DNA of 64,000 nt from Zeugodacus cucurbitae (taxonomy: Eukaryota; Arthropoda; Insecta; Diptera; Tephritidae). Below, piece by piece: positions 36,330 through 47,675 of the stretch. The stretch is taken from assembly GCF_028554725.1 (NCBI RefSeq), contig NC_071671.1, positions 58,459,001 to 58,523,000 of the forward strand. Reading direction: 5' to 3'. The stretch's first letter is position 1, and the number at the start of each line of letters is the position of its first letter. The position numbers and the translations under genes are program-made. The notes beneath the pieces are model-generated. The model saw nothing but the letters and a program-made list of their open reading frames with translations. It was not told the DNA's origin and did no database searches.

Positions 36330-37371
36330 AACAAGTAAGGAAAAGCTAAGTTCGGGTGCAACCGAACTCTACCGGTATACTCTCGTAATTTATTTATGTA
36401 ATTTTATTAAGAGCGCACACAATTTGATCCATATATTCGGCATAAAGTCCAATAGAATAACGCAAACCATTATTTATGGTATATGAGGGCTGAGGTAATT
36501 CCTGAACCGATTTTCCCCACCAAGGTACACTATACGCTCACTTAATTTTACTAAGATATCTCATATATTAACCGATTTGTAATGTATTTCTGAAAAACCT
36601 ATAACCAGGGAAGTAATAACCCGGTTTTAATATTTTTTAGTATAGAGACACTATATTGGAAGAAAAAGATTTCCTCTGAATTACAGTACAAGGTCTGACA
36701 GATTTACCGATATTTTCGATGAAAAATTACCCTTAGGCACTGAGTCCTTCATGTTCAATATGCGGGGCCTTGAAAAGTTATAGTCCGATTTTTTCACAAG
36801 TAATGCCATAGATCAAATACAGTACTTGTGTAAAGTTTTCTTTTGCTAAAGTGAACGAATCAGTTGGAATTGAGAATTTAGTTATTTGGGAAGTAGGCGT
36901 GGTTGTGAAACGATTTCACCCATGTCATCAGGGTGTCAAGAAAGTATTATATACTGATTTTCATTTAAATCGGTCGAGGAGTTTCTGAGCTATGGTTTTT
37001 GACCCATAAGTGGGCGACGCATTTTATAAAAAAAATATAAGTGCAGCTACCTAAAATCATTTCTTCTGTTAAATTTAGTGTTTCTGTTAGTGAGTTAACC
37101 GACTTTTAGTAATTTTCAACATAACCTTTGTATGGGAGGTGAGCGTGGTTATTATCCGATTATATAAATTTTTATGGTTTATTATGGGGTATGTAAGGTT
37201 GATTTTTATAGCTCCACAAAAAACTTCTTCGGAGCCACTTCTCCTCATCCTGATCATATTGATATATTTAACCATATATCTAACTCGTTTAGTTTTATGA
37301 CTTACAAACAATCGTTATTGAACAAAACTATAATGCTATCTTAGAAACTGTTGTTGCGAGAGTATAAAGTA
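36330..37371 (-). mobile_element. DINE-like element, family A, copy 7
   Basis: Both ends present ('aacaagtaaggaaaagctaa' and 'ttgttgcgagagtataaa'), with internal deletions; about 1.04 kb. Confidence 0.8.
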
Positions 37372-37778
37372 TATCCATAACCACGGCCACCATATACCAT
37401 TTCATGGAAGGATACCATAGAGGTATAGTAGTTAGAAATGTTGACCTTTAATGCCTTTGTTGGATATCAGTTTCCAACTAATATTAGAGAACTTTGTTTG
37501 AAAAGCGAACACTACTCTGGAAAATCTCCGCACGCGATTTTGATACGAAAATAATTCACAAGAAAATCAAATAGCAGTATGATGGCGCCTTAAAACATTG
37601 TGGGCCTATTATACATACATTGCCAAGATAACCAAGGACAAAACACCTGTTACTTTCTTTATAATATTTGATGACAAAATACCGGGAAATCGATCAATAT
37701 CCATAACCTTGACAAGTCAACCACAAACATAGTTGCATTTGTCTATTAACACTTAGTAGTAAACAGTAAATTAATTAC

Positions 37779-38219
37779 TTGAAATCAATATTGAATTACG
37801 CGCAATTGACCAGCCCACTTTGTTGACAAGTAAAACAAGTGAGCAAATTAATAATATCGGCAGCAGCAAGGCTTCACAAACCACAAACAAAATCGGCTGA
37901 ATTAAAACATACTTAATTGCCGGCAGCTGAGAACTGAAAATATATGTATGTAAGTCAAATAATTTATGTGCATAAACACATCCATGGCGTTGTGGCGCCT
38001 CAACCATTCACGCATATAACATTCGTTGGCAATAAATTACAAGTCATGCCAACGTCCGGAATATCGTCGCACCAAGTGGGGTAGGCGTCGAAATATGCCA
38101 GCCAATAGCAAAAACCTAACAAAGTGTCTACATCTGGAGGCAAACATAGAGAAGAAGAGGGGATTAATGACTGGTGGTGGCTTGCCGTTCGACACCATTG
38201 AGACACAATTAACACACAT
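37779..38219 (-). other. Candidate two-exon fragment of a membrane protein
   Basis: Minus strand. The upstream piece is open from an ATG at about 38219 through NGKPPPVINPLFF and FVRFLLLAGIFRRLPHLVRR to donor GTAATT after 38041. Acceptor TTTTCAG precedes the second piece at 37933, which reads SQLPAIKYVLIQPILFVVC, then EALLLPILLICSLVLLVNKV, a long hydrophobic stretch, to donor GTAATT after 37779. The join keeps frame. A competing plus-strand frame (38026-38262, ending KIDYSYLRN) covers the same DNA. I do not recognise either product. Confidence 0.25.
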
Positions 38220-38789
38220 TTGGCGTGATTGCAAAATCGATTACAGTTATTTACGCAATTAAGCAGCCGCGTTATTCATGTAGAAATGCGGCGCTCTTTT
38301 GCCAGAGCCATGAGCGCGCCAAGTGCAGACAGGTTGTGTCTCCTGTGTTGACTGACTGCTTGCTGCAGTCTGACATGCGGTAGCACCAGTTGCACCGTTC
38401 GATTGCGATCAATTAAAACATCAATCTCTTTAATTGCCATGCTAACTAGGCATGCGATCAGCTTGTTCGCAAACGTGAGTGTTCGTCCAATAACAAATTG
38501 TTGATAAGCTCGATTATTCGTTTGACATGAGAAGTGGAAGTTTGTCTTTTCTTTTTAATTATTTTTATTATTTTGACAAAAATAATAATTATTGACCATT
38601 GACAGTCTGTTGCAAGGAACAATGACATACTTATATAAATGAATTGCTCTCGACAATGTGAACAATATATTCCTTATATCATAGTTCAGTCATAGTTCCA
38701 TTGTAAATATTAGTAGAAATATATGGATCCTTAGTAATCAAAAATGAACATAAACTTTAAAGCTGATGATCATGCAAGTAGGTGCACTC

Positions 38790-39070
38790 TAGTTTGATTC
38801 AAGTTGTTGCTCAGCCCAATTTACGAACATACAACGATTCTGGTCGTCAAGCGGCTTCAGTTCTTGCGTCAATTCGATCTTGTAAGGATGTAGGCCATGG
38901 CCTTTCCGAAAAATTCACCACAGCGACATCACAGAAATGGCCAACGCTTGAGAACGACGTGTGAGTGACTGATTTGTGTCTTCCTCAAGTCATGCGCTAG
39001 CGGTAGAAATATTATTGACACTACGGGCTCTTCTTCATCTCACTGGCACGGGAACATTTTGCACCAGAGA
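38790..39070 (-). pseudogene. Mariner/ITm-type transposase relic, middle part
   Basis: Minus strand, one frame with three stops: LVQNVPVPVR*RRARSVNN, TRRSQALAISVMSLW*IFRK, then HPYKIELTQELKPLDDQNRC and MFVNWAEQQLES. These match the linker between the N-terminal DNA-binding part and the catalytic domain of a transposase common in insect genomes. No catalytic residues remain. Confidence 0.75.
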
Positions 39071-39118
39071 TAAAGAGATGTCCAACTGTATTTTCATTGG
39101 AAGTGAGAGCGCAGTGAT

Positions 39119-39176
39119 AAACGTCAAAACCTACCAATCTTTGACGGTTGACTGGAATCAGTAGGTTTTGACGTTT
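39119..39176. repeat. 16-bp perfect inverted repeat
   Basis: AAACGTCAAAACCTAC (39119-39134) and its complement at 39161-39176, 26-nt spacer; adjacent to the transposase relic. Confidence 0.85.
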
Positions 39177-39325
39177 CGCAATTGGGAAACTGGAAGAAAC
39201 TGCAAGAACACTAGAACTTAAAACAATAACTATAAATGAAAACGCGAAATTTTATAGTGGTTAAAGAAATTTTTTGTGATTTGCAGCATCGATAAACTAA
39301 ATTTTTATGAAAATTTATAAAAAAA

Positions 39326-40536
39326 ACAAGTAAGGAAGGGCTAAGTTCGGGTGTAACCGAACATTTTATACTCTCGCAATTTATTTATTTAACTTTATTT
39401 ATATTATATAATTCACAAATTGACCCACATATTCGTCATATATATTGTATAGAGTCCATTGAAAGTTGGAAACCATAATATTAGGTTAGAAGCAACGAGG
39501 TCCTCGTGTTCGATATATGGGACCTTAAAAACCTATAGTCCGATTTCGGCGATCTTTAGAATAGGGCTATTAACATAATATTTGTGCAAAGTTCTGCATC
39601 GATATCTTCACTAGTACTTACTTTATATATTGTAAAGTAAACGATTTAGATTGTCTTCAAAGTTCTGGTATATAGGAAGTAGGCGTGGTTGTGAAGCGAT
39701 TTGGCCTATTTTCACAACATATCATTGGGAGGTAAGGAAACTATTACAAACCAAGTTTCATTGAAATCGGTCGAGTAGTTCCTTAGATATGGTTTTTGAC
39801 CCATAAGTGGGCGACGCCACGCCCATTTTCCCTTTTTGTAAAAAAATCTGAGTGCAGCTTCCATCTCCCATTTCTTATGTGAAATTTAGTTTAGTTTTAG
39901 TTTCTTACGTTTTTCGTTAGTGAGTTAACCCACTTTTAGTAATTTTCAACCTAACTTTTGTATGGGAGGTGGGCGTGGTTATGATCCGATTTCTTTCATT
40001 TTTGGACTGTATTAGGAAGTGGCCACAAAAAACGACTGCAGAAAGTTTGGTTTATATAGCTCTATTGGTTTGCGAGATATGTACAAAGAACTTAGTAGGG
40101 GGCGGGGCCACGCCCACTTCCCCAAAAAAATTACATCCAAATTTGCCCCTTCATAGTGCGATCCTTCATACCAAATTTTATTTCTATAGCTTTATTTATG
40201 GCTTAGTTATGGCACTTTTTGTGTTTTCGGTTTTCGCCATTTTGTGGGTGTGGCAGTGGTCCGATTTTGCTCATTTTCGAAAGCAACCTTCCTATGGTGC
40301 CAAGAAATATAAATAAGTGTGCCAAGTTTCATCAAGATATCTTAATTTTTACTCAAGTTACAGCTTGCACGGACGGACAGACAGACATCCGGATTTGAAC
40401 TCCACTCTTCACCCTGATCACTTTTGGTATATATAACCCTATATCTAACTCGTTTAGTTTTGGGTGTTACAAACAACCGTTATGTGAACAAAACTATAAT
40501 ACTCTCTTTAGCAACATTTGTTGCGAGAGTATAAAA
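39326..40536 (-). mobile_element. DINE-like element, family A, copy 8
   Basis: Nearly complete: 'aacaagtaaggaagggctaa' to 'ttgttgcgagagtataaaaa'. It lies between two transposase fragments of one family, both on the minus strand. Confidence 0.85.
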
Positions 40537-40734
40537 ATGTGTTAATTGTCAGTTGACAACTATTACTGAAAGTTCGAAAACCGGATATTTTAACATTCCA
40601 TTATATCGTTAAATCAAATCTAAAAATATACTTTTTATAAAAAAAAAATTCACAGTATAATAATTTTTAACTGTAATATATATTGGGTATTTTAATATAA
40701 ATGCCCAAAATGCCCAGTTTTGTACTGTGCCTGT

Positions 40735-40914
40735 GGATTCAAATTTGTCCACTAGACGCTCAATTGTTGATCTGACAGGACGATTATGAAGACCATAATT
40801 TGGACATAACGCTCTTAAAGTTGAGGCCACTGACTCCGAATATCGGTAGTAAATTTTAATAATTTGGACTCGTTGTTGGATCGTATATCTTTCCATATCG
40901 AAGAGAAATGTCAA
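40735..40914 (-). pseudogene. Mariner/ITm-type transposase relic, N-terminal DNA-binding part
   Basis: Starts in a frame with MERYTIQQRVQIIKIYYRYS, then ESVASTLRALCPNYG and RPVRSTIERLVDKFES, a helix-turn-helix region, ending at GTVQN; after that the frame is unrelated AT-rich sequence. Translation would begin at the second Met (40896). No catalytic domain. Confidence 0.8.
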
Positions 40915-42358
40915 AAAGAAAAAAACAGGAAAAATATGGCGTCGTTTGCTGACTCTATCGGTGTACTTTTGTAGCGTCCCTATTGTAGCGCACCTTTATT
41001 ACATAGGCTCTCGTGGGATAACCATGAATGATTTATTTTACTTTTTAACTCTCACGTTATTAAATTCAATAATTTCACTTCTATCGCGCATACTATTATT
41101 AAAAAAAAATTTATTCGATCTCCATTTAAATTACGAAATGGTAATTTACACAATGCAGATGCATAAAATAACATCAAAATTAATTGCAAGCCAACGCATG
41201 AATTTGCCGCAGACTATAAAAGCAAATAAGTGGCCAACGTTATCCTTGCACGATGGCAAGCTTATGAAGCATTAAAGAGCAAACTGACGCGGATGCATTG
41301 CGAAAAACGGAGAGTGGATTATCATGTGCATATGAAAATAAATATGCATGCATTTTTGCGCAACATTGCCAAGTTGTAATTGCCAATAGTTGCGGCCAGA
41401 GCATGGCTGAATGTGCATTTGAGTTAACGAGTGGTATTGCGGTATAGTACTTGGCCACAGCTTTAGCTTTACAGTTATTTATCATATTCGAATGGTTTTC
41501 TTGTTTTGTGTGCTTTTTGTTATTGCTGCCGCTTGTTGTTTTATCGAAGCACTTGTCGCTTTATTTTGTTTACATTGCAAGATTTGCAAAATTTGATTGC
41601 TTAAGCAGTGAAAAAATTTGTTTTGATCGTTATCGACGGCGTTGCAAGATTGTAAGCGTATTTATGCAATTTATTGGAAAAATGTTTTACGAATTTGATT
41701 TGGCAATAGAAATGTAGAATGTATATAGCAAAGATATTTATGGTTGATTTGCGAATAATGACGGCAATAAATAGGCCTATTAAAATATATATGCGTATGT
41801 AAAGAATGCCTGTAGACTGCTTGAAGAGTTTAATCTGCGTGACCAACAATTTTAATAAAAAATTCAAAAAATCCAAAATAAAATATATGCACTACAAAAA
41901 TATCTAGGAGTACTTTATTTATTTAAATTTAATAAATATGGGCCCTGGTTTAGATACGCATTGTACGTTTTTGTTATATTTTTGGTTACAAACTTAAAAT
42001 CAGTTTCACACTTTAAATAATCCATAACACATTTACACATTTTCTTTCATACAGATTTGTGCTGGATTGGAGAGCCTATACCATTTAACTATTGTGAAAT
42101 TTCTTCCCAGAAAGTATTTAATTCACCTGAGGCTTTTTGAGAAAATTATTTCGCTATTTCGTGGTGGCAATGCTTTGAAATCTATTATATTTTTTCGAAT
42201 CGGTAAGTGAGTTCAATGTGATCGTAAATTTTATTTTCGATACCATTTCAATGATTTCGACTTAAAAATTTTCAATAGAAACGGATTCAATGATTAGGCC
42301 CAATATTATAGGGTCTAAACGACTCAATTTGTCATTTAAGGGTTAAGTGCAAAATTTC
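40915..42358. other. Noncoding; no gene supported
   Basis: Frames of 80-109 codons (40946-41275, 41451-41717) are AT-driven and have no domain. 41230-41460 is somewhat GC-richer. Confidence 0.45.
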
Positions 42359-42359
42359 C

Positions 42360-42993
42360 TTAAGGCAGTAGTCTGCTTTAGAAGCCGAAAAAAAGCGTTT
42401 TTTTAGCAATTTTTTTTTTAAGGGAAGGAAATGATTGCGGTAAACGAAATTTTAAGACGATATTGTACTATGTTTAGGGCTTAAAAACAATATTTATTAT
42501 TAAAAAATATTGAAATTTTTTCAAAGTTGTAAGTATTTTTCTGGAGCGCCTGGATTCTGCACTTGTAAATCGGTTTCTTTTCTTTATGAACTAAAAAAAT
42601 GCCAAAGAAGTTATAAACTTCCAAATTTTTTCGAAGTTTGAAAGAAAAATTTACTTTTTTAAGAAAAAAAAAATTGACTTTAAGTTGCAAAACAAGTAGT
42701 TTAAATAATACTTGTGCCAACTTTTTTCGTTCAAATAGAAGCTGCTAGATCACTTTGGCACCGTTTTCTAACACTTGTGAAAATGAAAACTCGAGAAAAC
42801 GCGCTTTAAAGTCTGCCTGATCATTCGCACCTGCTCGACGCTCGGCCACTAAAACTGCTCTAGCTTCGAAAATACATATGTCGAATTGGCCTCTGGAATT
42901 TTAAAGACATATTCTTGGATAGTTTTGGAAGAGATTTAAAACAAAACAAAAAAATCGATTTTTAGAAGCCTGTAAAGCAGACTACTGCCTTAA
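42360..42993. mobile_element. 634-bp element with perfect 22-bp inverted ends and TTAA borders
   Basis: CTTAAGGCAGTAGTCTGC and the next four bases (42359-42380) are exactly complementary to 42973-42994. TTAA stands at both ends, so a piggyBac-type MITE is plausible. The interior is noncoding with T-runs and 'gaaaacgcgctttaaagtc'. Confidence 0.85.
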
Positions 42994-42994
42994 G

Positions 42995-43527
42995 AAATTA
43001 AATTCTTATTAAAAGTTACTTTATGTCTTCGGAGCTAACTATTATAATTCTATGAGTTTTTATAAAACATATTTCAAAGAGGGCGCTTGAATGACCAACT
43101 TTACATAAGTTTAAAGGATTGTTCGGTCAACTACCGAAATTTTCACTTAACACAGCAATTATTATAGAATCCACATATAGTCAATGGTTTGCTGATTTTT
43201 AAGAATAGAAAAATCCTGTTACTTCGAGTGAAAAATGTAAAGAAATGTCTATCAACAATAGAATCTTTCGAAATTTGGAGTCGCTATGCCATGCTATGGT
43301 ATGGTGGCCCACCGGATTAATTTTAACATATGAGACACAATTCAATAAATCAGGACAGATGGACAGAAAGTCTAAAATAAGTCTAATCCAAAAATGTCCG
43401 CTTTACCAATTGAACCACTATTGGTAGCAAATTTTGGAAAGATCAAAATAGTCTTGCCTAATAGAGTCAGTAGAGAACGTACGTACATACCGTACGCAGC
43501 CTCTGAGGATAGATGTTTTATGAGCTT
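42995..43527. other. Noncoding, no recognised feature
   Basis: AT-rich, with one 60-codon plus-strand frame (43245-43427) and no domain. Confidence 0.45.
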
Positions 43528-43875
43528 GTTGTTTTTTGTTTGTTAAAAGCTCACACTTCGTTGCTTATGCGTAAATTCGTGGCCAAGAACTGTACTGTAA
43601 CGATGCCCCAGCCTTCATATTTATCAGATATGACTCTTTTTGCTTTTTCCTATTTCCAAAAATAAAGAGAACCTTAAAGGGCCGTCTTTTTACAAGCATA
43701 ATCGCCGAAAGATCTAAAGGCCATCCCAAAATTCGAGTTTGAGGATTGTTTTTACGATTGAAAGTAGCGCTGGCTCAAGTAAATAATATCGAATGGGGAC
43801 TATTTTGAAAGCGACAACATTAATGTAGACGAATTAATAAAAAAAATAAAAAAAAGTATTTTGAACACACCTTAG
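43528..43875 (+). pseudogene. Mariner transposase C-terminal relic with 3' end, copy 1
   Basis: Aligned by eye with 58982-59358: 'acttcgttgcttatgcg', 'aaaataaagagaacctt', 'ttacaagcataatcgcc' and 'ggggactattttgaaagcg', ending 'tattttgaacacaccttag'. Broken frames; the 5' end is absent. Confidence 0.7.
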
Positions 43876-46500
43876 GTAAGAAAAACAACTTGTATGCGAT
43901 ATCAAATGCACTCCTCATTTAAGTTTCAACCATAAACTTTTAAGTGGTGATCAATTAAGCGAGGACATCATATCCATATTCACTCCCCTGGCGTACACTT
44001 TACGCATCTTCCAATGAACTCCACCATGGTTAAACGTGAGTTTAATGGTGTCTATCAGATTTTCTGTGTAAATGCGTGACAATTTTCCAGCGAGTGAGTG
44101 CGTGCGTACGGCAGCAAGTCTGCCATATGATTAATACGAGTTGCTGCCGACTTATTGATTGTAAAGCGTGCCACTTATTGACGTGGTCAGATAAAGTTTT
44201 TAATTGCTTTTTTTATGTTTACACACTACTTAATTAATCAACCAGCAAGCACAGCCGTCGGTTCAATAATAGCGCCAGCAGTGGTGAGCACTTGAGTTAT
44301 GGGCATAAGTAATAAACATTTTTAATGACTTTATGCTGCGTGAGGACTTTATGATGGCTTTATGTATGTATAAATGCATGTGAGTTTGTGTATTTTTTAT
44401 ACATAATTGGTATTAAATTGCAAAGGGAGTCTATTCCAATGCAGTCATTAAACATTTTTACAGGCTATTACAGTCAAGTAATCATTAAAAATATAATATA
44501 AATGCCGATAAATATATAAATGTGTGTGTCCATTACTTAGTTTCCACATAATAATTTTATTTATTGCTCTATTACTTCCGACGGTGTTGATTTAATGTCC
44601 CTGGCGCCCTTAGGCGTATACGTGATATTATTAATTATCGACATTGTCACACCCACTTGCAATACAATTTTCTTTAATATTATTATCATTGCTATCTACG
44701 CAGCGATATATGAAGCATTATTTGAAAATTACAAAATATGTTTTCACAATACATTCATCAAACGCAGTTGAGTAGGAAATTTGGTACTTACAAGGGTTAA
44801 TGCGAAATTTAAGGTCGTTCCTCGAAGCGCATAACTCACTATTAGCTGTTGGTGAGCGCACTAGGTTAGGTTGTATGTATGTTAAAATATGCGTAAGCTT
44901 GTGAAAGTGTCTACGCACGTATTGGCTATAAAATTCCTGCAATAACTCTGCATTTAGTGGAGAATGGTGTGGCTGTAATTACAGCAGATTGTAAGCGCTG
45001 ATAAGCCTACGTGTAGTTTAAAATAAATGTCGCACACACTTTGTGTATACAAATATATGAAGCCAATCGAGAGAGAGTGAAGATGCAGATATATATTTTT
45101 GATGCGTTTGTATGCCAGTGGCGGTAATTGGCAGTGACACAAATTGCATTTCATTTGCTTAAGAGCTGACAAATAGATGGCACTTCTGTTGGCTATATGG
45201 AACATTTTGCTTCATACGCTCGGAAGAGCAATGTTCAGTATATGTAAAAATATACGAGTATACATACATACATACATATGCATGCCATAATTTCGAAAGA
45301 TGTTACCAGGAAATTGTAATTAAGCACTTTTCACTTTAATTATATGCTTGTTAAACTCGACAATTTGTAGGTGTGAGAGAGAGAGAGAGAGAAATAAACT
45401 AAAAAGTTAGCGGAACAGCAGAAAAGTATTTAATGAGTTTTTCCTAGAGCCATACGATTCAAATCCTATGTAAAATTGGTCACCATTTGTGTGTGCATAA
45501 AAATGCGTGAAGTTCCCAACTTAAAGCAGGATAATACTTGATAAAACTGAAGTGTAACGCTTTTAAATTTATTGGTTGAAAACTACGCAGTATGAAGACT
45601 TCCATGGGTTCAAAAGTTACTATGTGATTTTTAGATGAGAGATAACATAGGCCTTAAACTAGGATACAGCACATAATTTCATGTAGTGCAAGGAGCATGG
45701 ATTACCTGTTAGTGGTCATGAATCAAGCAAAAGATCATCCGTAGTTCTCTATTCTCTAATGCTGTATATTCTCGATACTAGTGCCTCTCTAATTATTCTG
45801 AAATTGAAAATATTGTTCATTATTGGTCTACAAACTACCAGTAATAAATATAAGGTAAAGAGAAGATGGGATTTCAGCATAATGAGCATCGAATTTGAAG
45901 AATTCAGTGATCCTCAAATGAGGCCATTTCCGAAAATATATTAAAAAAAAAAACCAAAAACTCTTTATTACCCTAAAATGCATTTGATCGAAATAACTTA
46001 CACTATAAAAACAGCAATAAAATAATAAAAAAAACTAATCAACAGTCATTCTGGGTAAGTTCACTTTGGAATGTACACAATTTTCAACGATTATCTGGCA
46101 CAAAGGAGAAATCATCAATAGCGACTATCACAAAATATTATTGAAACCTTTGAATTTATCGTATTCTCTGGATCTGGCCTCAACTGAATGGTAAGATATT
46201 TAGCGATAATCGAGAGTTAATCACTCAGACTGTAGCCTATTTTGTACCAAAAGAGAGAAGGTAGTACCAAAATGATATCAAAAAGATAATGATACTTCAT
46301 CAAAGATTACTAACTACGACCACTACTTCCTTTAAAACTACCGGGAGTCCTATGAAAAAAATCATAAATATTTACACCTCCGCTCTCTATGTTATACCTA
46401 CCATCTTCTATACCATTTAATAAAGGTCAAAACAAACCAAATCCACGATTAATTCCCAGACAATAACATTTAAAAATCAAAATTATAAGAAGCATATCCT
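43876..46500. other. Noncoding stretch; (GA)n and a weak transposase-like patch
   Basis: (GA)n at 45375-45392. At 46050-46350 the plus strand reads GEIINSDYHKILLKPL and YSLDLASTEW, reminiscent of mariner but too degraded to call. Candidate exons at 44561-44860 are listed separately. Confidence 0.35.
44561..44860 (-). other. Candidate last two exons of an unidentified protein
   Basis: Minus strand. 44860-44792 (69 nt) reads ...YALRGTTLNFALTL then consensus donor GTAAGT; 44695-44561 follows CTGCGTAG and reads IAMIIILKKIVLQVGVTM, then INNITYTPKGARDIKSTPSE, VIEQ and TAA. Phase 0 throughout, with a possible TM segment at the junction. The opposite strand of the second piece also has an open frame (MSLAPLGVYVILLIIDIVTP). 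No family recognised. Confidence 0.2.
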
Positions 46501-46507
46501 CTAAAAT

Positions 46508-47675
46508 CAGTTAGTTGCCCACATAATGGTTGGTTGTAAGTTCTAAAACTAAACGAGTTAGATATAGGGTTATATATACCAAAGTGATCACGGTGACGAG
46601 TAAAGTTCAAAGCCGGATGTCTGTCCGTCCGTCCGTGAAAGCTGTAACTTGAGGAAAAATTTTAAATATCTTAACGAAACTTGGAACACGTATTCCTTGG
46701 CACCATAAGAAGGTTAAGTTAAGGTTAAGTGGATGTAATTTTTTTGGTGAAGTGGGCGTGGACCCGCCCCCTACTAAGTTTTTTGTACATATCTCGCAAA
46801 CTGTTAAACTGTTAAAGCTATATCGAGGAAACTTTCTGCAGTCATTTTTTTTAGACACTACCTTATACAGTCCAAAAATGAAGGAAATCGGGTTATAACC
46901 ACGCCCACTTCCCATACAAAAGTTATATTGAAAACCACTAAAAATTCTTTTATTAAGTAAGGAAAACCATCAGAAGCCTTAAAATTCATTATAAAGATAG
47001 TAAGAAGTGCTGCACTCAAAATGGTATACAAAATTTTAAATGGGCGTTGTTCCGCCCACTAATGGGTCAAAAACCATATCTCCGAAACTACTCGACCAAT
47101 TTCAATAAAATTCGGTTCATAATACCTTCCTAGCTTCCAAATGATATGTTGTGAAAATAGTTCAAAACGGTTCACAACCACGTCTACTTCCCATATACCA
47201 GAACTTTGAAGTCGGTCTGAATAGTGTACTTTAGAATATAAAAAGCTATAAATCTGCCATAAAAAAAACTAAAGTTAGTACTATTGAAGATATCTAAACA
47301 GAACTTTGCAAAAATACTGTATTTAAAGAGTGGCATCGCTCTTCTAAAAATCTTCGAAATCATTCCATAAGTTTTCAAGACCCTATATGTGAGAAGCTCA
47401 GTACTTCTAAAAGTCTCTCAGATATTTTGTTGAAACTTTGAGGGAATATGTTTTTATTCTAATAATATGGCTCCGTGCCAACAATGAGTGAAATCGGGTC
47501 ATAACTTCATCTATCTCCCACATACTTAATGTTAGGGTTTTCAAACTTTCAATGGACTTTAAACCATATATGTATATGCCAAATATGGGAGTCAAATTGT
47601 TTGCTATATTAATAAATAAATTGCGAGAGTATAAAATTTTCGGTGACACCCGAACATAGCACTTCCTTACTTGTT
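46508..47675 (+). mobile_element. DINE-like element, family A, copy 9
   Basis: The start is slightly truncated ('cacataatggttggttgtaa'); the tail 'cacttccttacttgtt' is intact. Confidence 0.8.

Noticed and set aside
39969..40316. 115-codon plus-strand ORF
   Set aside because: Same repeat-derived frame in DINE copy 8.
46050..46350. Mariner-like phrases (YSLDLASTEW, INSDYH)
   Set aside because: Too short and degraded to separate from chance without an alignment.
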